A stretch of DNA of 15,838 nt from Peptococcaceae bacterium BRH_c23 (GTDB taxonomy: Bacteria; Bacillota_B; Desulfitobacteriia; Desulfitobacteriales; Desulfitobacteriaceae), in NCBI GenBank assembly GCA_000961805.1, contig LADV01000289.1:1-15838 (forward strand), given 5' to 3'. The translations under genes and the position numbers were made by a program. The notes beneath the pieces are model-generated. The model was given only the letters and a program-made list of their open reading frames with translations. It did no database searches and had not been told where the DNA came from. Positions 1-6,295 of the stretch are shown here, in pieces; position 1 is the stretch's first letter, and each line of letters opens with the position of its first letter.

Positions 1-270
1 CACTCTAAGGATAACTTACGGCTTTTTACCAAGACTCCTCGCGACTCGGAAAAGTGGAAGGTCATTTACAAACGCCGAACATCCATTGAACGCTCCAATA
101 AACGAGAGAAGATCGACTACAAGCTGGAATCTGGACGACATCGTTCCACGAAAGTGTGGTACGTTCGCATTTATGCCATTATGATCTGTCAGCACATGGA
201 TGCTTGGTTTTCTCATCAGAAGGAGAGCTTCAAGGATCTTAAATCATGGATTTTTCCTCAGACTGCTTAA
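1..270 (+). CDS. IS4-superfamily DDE transposase, C-terminal part (5' end outside window)
   Basis: Frame 1 is open from the first base to a TAA at 268-270 and gives 89 residues. Residues 30-48 read YKRRTSIERSNKREKIDYK, which fits the Y-(2)-R-(3)-E-(6)-K signature around the third catalytic acidic residue of IS4-type transposases; the Glu is the last member of the DDE triad. The chain ends soon after a hydrophobic and aromatic stretch, as is usual in this family. The rest of the enzyme lies to the left of the window, so I cannot say whether the element is complete. The right inverted repeat should lie shortly after 270, but without the left end it cannot be delimited. The exact IS family is inferred from one motif. 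Confidence 0.8.
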   Translation, partial: HSKDNLRLFTKTPRDSEKWKVIYKRRTSIERSNKREKIDYKLESGRHRSTKVWYVRIYAIMICQHMDAWFSHQKESFKDLKSWIFPQTA

Positions 271-554
271 CGTTTTTTAGTTTTTAAAAAGGGCACTGTG
301 ACGTTTGTTTGCTATACCCATTATTAAAAATCCTTTTCTGTCTTAAGAATTACCCTCGTTTATCGCGAATTTCCAGCTCATTTTCCATATATCCGCCGTT
401 CCCACCCCTTGAATTCCGAGAGGCTATTATAGTATATCACTGAATTAAGCACTTAGTACCATATATCACAAAGTCTTAATTTTCAGAGTTGTCAATAATG
501 TTCAGAAAACTATTTTGCAGGAAAAGCAACTTCCGGACATTTGCTTGGTAAGTC
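271..554. other. Gene-free stretch after the transposase, probably holding the IS right end
   Basis: No reading frame with a credible ribosome binding site is visible on either strand. A short GC-richer segment around 290-310 (GGGCACTGTGACG) following the transposase stop is where an IS terminal repeat would be expected, but this is a guess. The octamer TATATCAC occurs twice between 430 and 475. The small open frame at 541-729 runs through the terminator and coding region of the opposite-strand gene and is not credible. Confidence 0.4.
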
Positions 555-582
555 AAAAAAAAGAGAACCAAATAATTGGTTC
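555..582 (-). terminator. Rho-independent terminator of the CWB2-VanW gene
   Basis: A perfect 7-bp stem, GAACCAA (565-571) and TTGGTTC (576-582), has a 4-base loop. On the minus strand it is followed by TC and a run of eight T (555-562). It lies about 55 bases past the stop codon of the gene at 638-2410, in the right orientation. Confidence 0.85.
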
Positions 583-637
583 AGAAATTTGCCTCGAAGG
601 GGATCATATACTGTAAATGGTAAATGGACATCTACGA

Positions 638-2410
638 TCATTTCTCTGCCTTTCTATACAACTGAAAGGTTAAGGTATTCCCTTCTACATTACAACGGAT
701 TAGGAGATAAGCGTCTGTACTATTTCTGAATCTAAAATCGAGAATGGGAAAGCTTACAGTTGCATCCTGCCCGGGAGGCACATAATCAACGGGCAAGGAA
801 TGACGATGTCTTTCTAAAATTTCCAAATTGGCAAGAAGAACTACATTATAAAGATTGGACGAAACTTGGCAGACTCCGCCGCCCAGCCCTGGGGTGAACT
901 TGTTTCCTACGATGATCAGAGCCTCTTGATAACCTGCTTTCGCAGTTCGTTCTCCGACACTTTCATTGAAGGAGAACCGTTCTCCAGGTGCTAATAGTTT
1001 TCCATCGAGAGCCTTTGCAGCAAGGCGAATGTTCCCCGTGCGTTTGACCAAGGTAGCGTCAAAGTGAGTAGAGTACTGAGCGATTAATCCTGAGCTCGTC
1101 ACGGTGTCAACGATGGGTTCTTTAACCGTAAGGTTCAGTTTGATTGCTTTGCTATATCCGTCAACGACTCCATCATAAACACTTGACCCTAAACTGCTGG
1201 TATCGACTAACTTGGAGTTCCACTTAACAGGCACATCAATAGTATCACTGTTGTAAAGTTTAGCTTGAATTGTTGTAGGAAAAGAATAGTCTTCACTTTG
1301 AAGAACTGTTGCAGTTAGATCGGCTATAGAATAAATACTAGTTTCTTTCACTGTTCCTAAAATCAAGCTTCTTGAACTATTTATTATCTCATCTGTTACA
1401 ATTCCACTGCCCCCAAACAACACTAAGTTTGGACACAAATTTTGCGCATAAAGTTTCCCAAAGTAACTGGCGACTGATTTTGGTAACGTTGGTACTGTAG
1501 GGTCTATAAAGATAATAGGATCTCCATTTTTGGCTGCCACAGCACTACCTGCCAAAGCATCAGCAAAACCATAACCTGTGGCTAGATATACTGTTGATGG
1601 ATCCGGAGCGAAGGTTTCTGCAATCATAACATTCGTATCAAACCGAGATTCTCCAGTCAACCGTTCGACACTACTCTGTGGTAACAAACTACTTATTTCG
1701 GATTTCACTTTATCTGTGATCGCGCCTACTCCCCCCGTTATGTATACTTTCGCAGGTTTTCTTTCCCCTAAAAAATTCTTAATTTCTTGAGGGAGTGCAT
1801 CGTGAGGGGTTAACAGTATCGGCCAGCCTTTATTTGCAGCAATACTTGAGATACTTAAAGCATCAGGATATTGTTCTCCAGAGGCTATCACAACTGTGGA
1901 AAAAGTAGTGGTATCCTTGAGTGAAGTGGCTATCTTATAAGATGTATCATACCTGTCCAGGCCTGCAATTCTAACAACATTTGTAAATCCAAGGTCATTT
2001 AATTTAGTCTCGAATTCAGTGCCTATTATTCCAGCTCCGCCTATGATATAAACCGTTCCAGTTGAATCAAGATGGTGAATGACATATTCAAAAGCATCGT
2101 TAGAACTTTCAATAGAAGAATCAACTAATAGTAAAGGGGCTTCTTTTTCATGGGCTAGGACACTTGCAGATAAAGCATCTGCAAATTCATTGCCTGTTGA
2201 AAGGACTACGTTTTTAACCTTATCGTTGCAATAATACTCAGAAATAACCCTAGCAGTCTCATAACTTGTATGTCCGGAAAGCCTATTAATGCTAACAATT
2301 TGTGGTGAGTTAGTAGCTGAACTTGGATTATTAGTAGCAGCAAAGGCTGGTGTTCCTACAGATATACAGCTACATGAGATTAAGATTAAGGCAATTATCT
2401 TTCTCTTCAT
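638..2410 (-). CDS. Secreted cell-wall-binding protein: three CWB2 repeats, Ig-like segment, VanW domain
   Basis: The 590-residue product starts with a typical signal peptide (MKRK, a hydrophobic core, then PAFA-A near residue 25). Three CWB2-type repeats follow at about 43-140, 147-240 and 249-348. Each begins with a (I)xRLxGxxRYxT-like segment and carries a (A)DALS/A box and a V(Y/L)xxGGxGxI turn. Residues about 353-431 look like a bacterial Ig-like (Big_4-type) domain. Residues about 450-585 are a VanW domain with the hallmark GLGGGVCQVSSNLYN at 508-522. CWB2 modules are known to anchor clostridial S-layer proteins to anionic wall polymers. VanW has no settled biochemical function, so the name does not imply glycopeptide resistance. 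The start is supported by GGAG about 11 bases upstream. The gene stands alone with its own terminator. The product should be exported and held in the wall. Confidence 0.9.
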   Translation of the reverse strand: MKRKIIALILISCSCISVGTPAFAATNNPSSATNSPQIVSINRLSGHTSYETARVISEYYCNDKVKNVVLSTGNEFADALSASVLAHEKEAPLLLVDSSIESSNDAFEYVIHHLDSTGTVYIIGGAGIIGTEFETKLNDLGFTNVVRIAGLDRYDTSYKIATSLKDTTTFSTVVIASGEQYPDALSISSIAANKGWPILLTPHDALPQEIKNFLGERKPAKVYITGGVGAITDKVKSEISSLLPQSSVERLTGESRFDTNVMIAETFAPDPSTVYLATGYGFADALAGSAVAAKNGDPIIFIDPTVPTLPKSVASYFGKLYAQNLCPNLVLFGGSGIVTDEIINSSRSLILGTVKETSIYSIADLTATVLQSEDYSFPTTIQAKLYNSDTIDVPVKWNSKLVDTSSLGSSVYDGVVDGYSKAIKLNLTVKEPIVDTVTSSGLIAQYSTHFDATLVKRTGNIRLAAKALDGKLLAPGERFSFNESVGERTAKAGYQEALIIVGNKFTPGLGGGVCQVSSNLYNVVLLANLEILERHRHSLPVDYVPPGQDATVSFPILDFRFRNSTDAYLLIRCNVEGNTLTFQLYRKAEK

Positions 2411-2754
2411 CTAAGACTACACTCCTTCAAATGTCATAACTGGATAATTATCTCATCTTGAAGAAGTGAAGCATGTCGGAACGAGCATCATATTTACTTA
2501 CTTTTAATTAACAAAAGTGTCCCATTTAAACGAATACCGAAACATTATCTCAGAATCAAAACTTCTGTATGAATATCAATGAGAAATTTCACCTTTGTTA
2601 CAATGAAAGGAGCTTCCACATTTTCCTCGATATCCTGCTAAGACTCTCCTAAATATCCAAGATAATAAACCTGGCCGATTTAAAACTGTCACTGTTTCAA
2701 CAGGAATCTTTTTTGCTATCTAGAAATATATCTCATGTATAAGGAGTGAATCAG
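2411..2754. other. Divergent intergenic region between the CWB2-VanW gene and the Lys/Pro microprotein
   Basis: About 340 bases separate the minus-strand wall protein from the plus-strand microprotein, so promoters for both should lie here. A minus-strand GATAAT (2443-2448) is a possible -10 box, but no well-spaced -35 box was found. No convincing promoter was found for the plus-strand gene. No larger open frame or extended repeat is evident. Confidence 0.4.
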
Positions 2755-2805
2755 ATGGGGGATAAAAATCCTAAGAAGAAGCCAAAGCAGCCCAAAAAAC
2801 CGTAG
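2755..2805 (+). CDS. 16-residue Lys/Pro-rich microprotein (MGDKNPKKKPKQPKKP)
   Basis: ATG at 2755 is preceded by a textbook AAGGAGTGAATCAG ribosome binding site (AAGGAG at 2741-2746), and the frame closes at TAG 2803-2805. The product is MGDKNPKKKPKQPKKP: eight of 16 residues are Lys or Gln-flanked Lys and four are Pro, so it is strongly basic, hydrophilic and likely unstructured. From memory, very short proteins beginning MGDK(N/S)PK and continuing Lys-rich occur as unannotated hypotheticals in several bacterial phyla; I cannot check this here. It has no targeting signal. A role in binding nucleic acid or ribosomes is only a charge-based guess. A strong hairpin 33 bases downstream could end its transcript. 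The length is below most gene-caller cut-offs, so it is easily missed. Confidence 0.6.
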   Translation: MGDKNPKKKPKQPKKP

Positions 2806-2837
2806 TAAATGTTAGGTCTTAAGGAGACAGCTAACCT

Positions 2838-2886
2838 AAATTAACCCGGCAGATACCAACTTTTAGTGGGTCAGCCGGGTTAATTT
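2838..2886. terminator. 13-bp inverted repeat, probable bidirectional terminator
   Basis: AAATTAACCCGGC (2838-2850) pairs perfectly with GCCGGGTTAATTT (2874-2886). The loop has a smaller inner pairing (ACC..GGT around 2855-2871). The hairpin lies between the converging plus-strand microprotein and the minus-strand UbiD-cupin unit. The T-tracts are short on both sides (TTT), so termination strength is uncertain. Confidence 0.6.
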
Positions 2887-2941
2887 AAGCTTACTATACT
2901 TTCGGGTGTCGCTAATAAGGTCTTTAATGAGGAATTGGAAA

Positions 2942-3308
2942 CTACTTATCTCCTTCTTCAGGCACAATGCAAATGAAAGTAAATCTACCACTACCCGTAT
3001 TTATGAATTGATGCAACTTATTGCTGGGTGCAAATGCAAATGAGCCTGCTTCCAGCGGATGAGCCTGCTTCCAGCGGATAATCCTGTCCGTCCAAATACA
3101 AAGTCCCCTCTCCTTCGAGAATGTAAATTATGTGCGGCCAAGGGTGAGTGTGGCGAGGAGTATAACCGCCTTGACCTAGCTCGAATTCTCGCATAACATA
3201 GCCTTCCCACCCTTGGGTTGGGGAAATGAGTACTTTCTTGACGGCATTTTTGATTTGGTCATTGTCAACGCGTGTTCCTAAAACGTCACGTACATGACTT
3301 ACTATCAT
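2942..3308 (-). pseudogene. Small single-domain cupin gene, frameshifted by a 19-bp tandem duplication
   Basis: The open frame from ATG 3308 (ribosome binding site GGGAGG, 10 bases upstream) reads a cupin for 83 residues. Motif 1 is G-x-YTPRHTHPWPH with candidate metal ligands H53, H55 and H59. The 19-bp unit TGAGCCTGCTTCCAGCGGA is then present twice in tandem (3041-3059, 3060-3078). This shifts the frame and gives a 13-residue aberrant tail ending at 3018. Removing one copy restores a 115-residue protein running to TAG at 2942-2944. Its continuation FAFAPSNKLHQFIN fits cupin motif 2, G(X)5P..H(X)3N, with the fourth ligand at residue 93. The gene follows the UbiD gene by 116 bases on the same strand, so the cupin may once have acted with it. 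Substrate unknown. The present 96-residue product lacks the second half of the barrel and is probably inactive. Confidence 0.85.
3041..3078. repeat. 19-bp perfect tandem duplication inside the cupin gene
   Basis: TGAGCCTGCTTCCAGCGGA occurs at 3041-3059 and again at 3060-3078 with no mismatch. Nineteen is not a multiple of three, so the second copy disrupts the reading frame. The perfect identity suggests a recent event, such as replication slippage, or a reversible phase-type switch. Confidence 0.97.
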
Positions 3309-3424
3309 ATTCTTTCAACCTCCCAAAATACCCCAGTATCATCCTCGGCGTTAGGCCTCCCTTAGAAATGAACTGAGTGTTGTGCTACACATTAATTCTT
3401 GATTACTTGCTAAATCCCTTCCAC

Positions 3425-5257
3425 TTACAGACTTACTTCACCTAAGCTCGCTCCTTTTGCAAATAACCGCTCGATGTTCTTTTCAATTGACGGATCAGGA
3501 ATTAGTGGCGGTGCATGGTGCGGTTTGGTTCGGGCATCGATCATCATATTGTCACAGGCCCAGTGCTTGTTTTCATAATAACTATTAACCCCATAAATAT
3601 CATGTGAAGGATTACTTCGCGTAAACGTCGCCCATAAAAAGTTATGCAGAGAACCACTTATAAACGGACTGTCATCACAAAGGATTAGCATTGGACAAGT
3701 CGGCATATCACCCTTTGTCTGAATAGTCGAGCTTAACTCGTCTAATTCCTTTTGTGCTTGCTGATAACTTGAAAATTCAGGTCCCTCGATGGCGACAATC
3801 CCAGGCATCACTAAACGCGGATTTTTAAAGGCTCTTAAATCCTTCAACTGGTCTGGGACTGATCTACATAAGTCTCTTTTTGGGTCACCATAGGCGGCAA
3901 TAACCACTTTGCTACCTGTATTTAACCCCGTTCCCGAATAATCCAGGGTATCGATGGTTGTATTCGTTTGAAAATGAATGTCACGATGCAGATCGATTCG
4001 TTCGAGTATATAGGTTAGGAATTCTACTTCTCGATGGGTATCTAAGGGTTGATTCTCTTCGGCCGTGATAAATAAATATTTAGCGAGACTTACATGTCCT
4101 GTTCCTAAGATGCGGTTAGCGATGGTGAGAAGCTCAGCCGGTTGTTTGACGTTTTGATACGGCGTGTAGCGTTCGCTTCCGATCGCGAATAGCAAGGGGT
4201 GAACACCCGCAACATCTAGAGCATGGACTTCTTTCACACCAGGAATTTCCTGTTTTATCGCATCACCTGTTAACTCATGGATGAGATCGCCGAAAGCAGT
4301 ATCTTCCTGAGGGGGACGACCAACAACTGTAAACGGCCAGATCGCGTTGGGCTTGGCAAATACTTTATGCACCTTCATCAAAGGAAAAGGATGAATAAGA
4401 CTATAGTAGCCTAGGTGATCACCAAAAGGACCTTCTGGCTTTGTTTCACCTGGATGGACTTCACCGGTAATTACAAAATCAGCATCAAGACTAATGCAAT
4501 AACCATCAACATAGCTATAACGAAAACGACGTCCAGCAATCAAACCAGCAAACGTCATTTCACTTAGACCTTCTGGTAATGGCATGATCGCTGCCAGGGT
4601 ATGAGCAGGAGGACCTCCAATAAATATACTCACCTTTAACGGAACATCAAGCTTTTTCGCCTTCTCTTGGTGAATTCCAATCCCACGGTGAATTTGATAA
4701 TGCAAACCAATTTCTTTATTTATTTCATACTCGTTACCGCTAAGCTGAACACGGTACATGCCCAAATTGCTGTTCATAATCCCAGGCTTTTCGGGGTCTT
4801 CTGTATAAACTTGAGGCAAAGTTATAAACGCCCCTCCATCATCTGGCCAATGGCGAATAAGCGGAAGGTCAGAAATTTGTATTTCCTTGAAACCTGTCAA
4901 GTTCTGATTTGCTTTTTTCCAAGGCAGGGCCTTTGAAGCTGCCAATCCTGTACTGAAATGTTTAAACGGATTTTTCAATGCCTTCATTGGATCATTGCGT
5001 AAGGCAATTACGTCCTGTGTCGCCCTTAATGTATTCCGAAAAATAAACTTACTTCTCTCTAGGTTACCGAATAAATTAGATACCGCACGAAAATTCGAAC
5101 CTTTTACATTTTCGAATAACAGTGTAGGACCGCCAGCGGCATTGACTCTCATGTGTATGGCTGCCATCTCAAGGTTAGGGTCGACTTCTTCACGGATCCG
5201 CACCAATTGACCGGCTTTTTCCAAATCGAGAATACATTCTTCTAGATTATGATACAT
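3425..5257 (-). CDS. UbiD-family prenylated-FMN decarboxylase (610 residues)
   Basis: The 610-residue protein belongs to the UbiD family, which uses prenylated FMN to (de)carboxylate unsaturated or aromatic acids. The N-terminus MYHNLEECILDLEKAGQLVRI..EVDP is the typical family start. NSNLGMYR at 162-169 supplies the Arg of the active site, and PEGPFGD at 274-280 supplies the Glu (275) and Asp/Glu (280) of the catalytic Arg-Glu-Asp/Glu set. R191, G192 and the HxLAAxMPLPEG segment (219-230) are also family-typical. E. coli UbiD is about 497 residues. The extra C-terminal length is shared, as I recall, with decarboxylases of the futalosine menaquinone route, so that role or a catabolic one is possible; the sequence does not decide. 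No UbiX-type prenyltransferase is in the window. The start is supported by family alignment, but its ribosome binding site is weak. A small cupin gene follows. Confidence 0.92.
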   Translation of the reverse strand: MYHNLEECILDLEKAGQLVRIREEVDPNLEMAAIHMRVNAAGGPTLLFENVKGSNFRAVSNLFGNLERSKFIFRNTLRATQDVIALRNDPMKALKNPFKHFSTGLAASKALPWKKANQNLTGFKEIQISDLPLIRHWPDDGGAFITLPQVYTEDPEKPGIMNSNLGMYRVQLSGNEYEINKEIGLHYQIHRGIGIHQEKAKKLDVPLKVSIFIGGPPAHTLAAIMPLPEGLSEMTFAGLIAGRRFRYSYVDGYCISLDADFVITGEVHPGETKPEGPFGDHLGYYSLIHPFPLMKVHKVFAKPNAIWPFTVVGRPPQEDTAFGDLIHELTGDAIKQEIPGVKEVHALDVAGVHPLLFAIGSERYTPYQNVKQPAELLTIANRILGTGHVSLAKYLFITAEENQPLDTHREVEFLTYILERIDLHRDIHFQTNTTIDTLDYSGTGLNTGSKVVIAAYGDPKRDLCRSVPDQLKDLRAFKNPRLVMPGIVAIEGPEFSSYQQAQKELDELSSTIQTKGDMPTCPMLILCDDSPFISGSLHNFLWATFTRSNPSHDIYGVNSYYENKHWACDNMMIDARTKPHHAPPLIPDPSIEKNIERLFAKGASLGEVSL

Positions 5258-5328
5258 TCTTCACTACACCCATTCCTAATAGTAGTTTAATTATCCCCAG
5301 TCTAGTGTTCTCTCTCATCAAGCTTCTT

Positions 5329-5357
5329 ATTATAACGCAAAACCTATGGGACAAGTA
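5329..5357 (-). promoter_or_regulatory. Candidate SigA promoter for the UbiD-cupin unit
   Basis: On the minus strand a perfect TATAAT (5329-5334) lies 17 bases after TACTTG (5352-5357), which matches the -35 consensus poorly. The box is 71 bases upstream of the UbiD start codon and downstream of the preceding gene. Confidence 0.4.
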
Positions 5358-5383
5358 TTACTTCAATGAAGCTTTCCATCGAT

Positions 5384-5647
5384 TTAGGGTTCTCTAGGCA
5401 AAAGCCTGAGCTTATAGATACTCGTTTGAGTATATATTTCTAAACTGCTCGAAGTTTTAATGATATTAGTAATTCGACTAAGGTTAGTAATTTTGCAGAC
5501 TCCATCTTCATAAAATAATAGTTTCCCCTTAGCCCCAACTTCAATATCCCTAAGCCAGACCTTCCTTCCCAATCTGTGAAGAGATGCTGGCACTCCAGGT
5601 AAAACGCTGTCGTAAACTCCCTCAATAATAGCAACATCCTCGTTCAT
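5384..5647 (-). CDS. Small protein of unknown function (87 residues)
   Basis: I do not recognise this family. The frame is open from ATG 5734 (116 residues), but the ATG at 5647 is preferred. It has GGGGGAAG about 4 bases upstream, and a possible promoter (TTGACG, 17 bases, TACAAA) overlaps the first ATG. From this start the protein is 87 residues, soluble in character, with no signal peptide or membrane segment. The pattern is beta-rich: GVYDSVLPGVPASLHRLGRKVWL, then KGKLLFYEDGVCKIT, then LEIYTQTSIYKLRLL. It has a single cysteine. It lies 126 bases before the UbiD gene on the same strand, and a candidate promoter separates the two, so they need not be co-transcribed. Confidence 0.6.
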   Translation of the reverse strand: MNEDVAIIEGVYDSVLPGVPASLHRLGRKVWLRDIEVGAKGKLLFYEDGVCKITNLSRITNIIKTSSSLEIYTQTSIYKLRLLPREP

Positions 5648-5724
5648 ATAGCTTCCCCCTGCGAATCCTATCACGGCGAACCTTAAAGTAATCGTCTTCC
5701 CAACATATAACAAACAATGTCTCA

Positions 5725-5753
5725 TTTGTATCATCTTCCACCAATTACGTCAA
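5725..5753 (-). promoter_or_regulatory. Candidate SigA promoter for the 87-residue unknown gene
   Basis: Minus-strand TTGACG (5748-5753) is followed after 17 bases by TACAAA (5725-5730): five of six and four of six consensus bases. It would start transcription near 5718 and so exclude the upstream ATG at 5734. A separate perfect TATAAT (5792-5797) has no convincing -35 box. Confidence 0.35.
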
Positions 5754-5883
5754 GTGGAGTTCATTACGATCATGGGCTCCCTGAGCTGCGTATTATAACT
5801 ATTTACTAAGTATTCTGTATATTCAGCAAACTCCTCTTGAAACTATGATTACACAAGCTTATAATAAGTAGTAAATAAAACCA

Positions 5884-5931
5884 AAAAAAGAGTACTCGTT
5901 GCTGCTAATGTCAGGCCGACGGGTACTCTTT
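5884..5931 (-). terminator. Terminator-like hairpin
   Basis: AAAGAGTACTCG (5887-5898) pairs with CGGGTACTCTTT (5920-5931) with one G-T wobble. On the minus strand the stem is followed by seven T in a row. No minus-strand gene ends directly upstream of it, so it may block read-through from the DUF4317 gene. Confidence 0.55.
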
Positions 5932-5945
5932 CCATTTATGGCTCC

Positions 5946-5982
5946 AAGGGTTACAACCGGTACAACCGGATAAGTAACCCTT
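5946..5982. repeat. Compound hairpin containing a 9-bp tandem repeat
   Basis: The outer stem is AAGGGTTAC (5946-5954) with GTAACCCTT (5974-5982). The inner stem is CCGGT (5957-5961) with ACCGG (5965-5969) and a 3-base loop. The inner part consists of TACAACCGG repeated twice in tandem (5952-5960, 5961-5969). TT follows on the plus strand. It could be a terminator, a protein-binding site or a structured RNA. Confidence 0.6.
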
Positions 5983-6088
5983 TTGGTTTGATGCCTTGGG
6001 AATTTCATTTAGCCTATTAGATATCTATTTGTGTCAGATCGAAAGGCCCAGAATATTATGTAATATAATGGAAAAGGAGGATGTGTAG

Positions 6089-6166
6089 ATGATAATATTT
6101 GGTTGTGGTATTGCTATCGTAGTTGTGGCTATTCTTATGCTTATTGCTTTGGGCCTTGTATTCTAA
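6089..6166 (+). CDS. 25-residue hydrophobic single-pass microprotein
   Basis: ATG at 6089 follows an ideal AAAGGAGG (6073-6080) with an 8-base spacer. The frame has 25 codons and closes with tandem TAA TAA from 6164. The product begins MIIFGCGIAI and is otherwise Val, Ile, Leu and Ala with no charged residue. It is long enough to span the membrane once and has one cysteine at position 6. It lacks the Gly/Tyr-rich head of YjcZ-type sporulation proteins and matches no family I can name. Small hydrophobic proteins of this kind often modulate a membrane complex, but no partner is evident in the flanking genes. Perfect translation signals and the double stop argue against chance. Confidence 0.6.
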   Translation: MIIFGCGIAIVVVAILMLIALGLVF

Positions 6167-6262
6167 TAAAATCTCTCAATCCTTGAACGCGGCCACTAGG
6201 AGTGGAAAAAACGTTGCAGTGATATTTATTTGGACTACTTGCCCATGTCCGGGTATTAAATT

Positions 6263-6287
6263 AGGCTCAGCCGAATTAGCTGAGCCT
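6263..6287 (-). terminator. Hairpin terminator after the DUF4317 gene
   Basis: AGGCTCAGC (6263-6271) pairs perfectly with GCTGAGCCT (6279-6287) around a 7-base loop, 8 bases beyond the stop codon of the DUF4317 gene. The following minus-strand tract TAATTTAAT is only moderately T-rich. Confidence 0.65.
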
Positions 6288-6295
6288 CTACTGGG

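Larger units (their letters stand above)
5735..6088. other. Intergenic region rich in hairpins
   Basis: About 350 bases without a protein gene lie between two divergent small genes. They hold a minus-strand TATAAT near 5792, a terminator-like hairpin at 5884-5931 and a compound hairpin at 5946-5982. AT-rich DNA with TATTAT (6054-6059) and TATAAT (6064-6069) lies just before the ribosome binding site of the next gene. The TATAAT is too close to that site to be its promoter. Confidence 0.4.

Noticed and set aside
541..729. Plus-strand 62-codon open frame
   Set aside because: It runs through the terminator and the 3' end of the opposite-strand CWB2-VanW gene and has no ribosome binding site.
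6064..6069. TATAAT as the promoter of the 25-residue microprotein
   Set aside because: Transcription from it would begin inside the ribosome binding site, and no -35 box lies at the right distance.
6194..6206. CCACT/AGTGG hairpin as a terminator of the 25-residue microprotein
   Set aside because: It is followed by A6 rather than T on the plus strand, and no T-tract follows on the minus strand.
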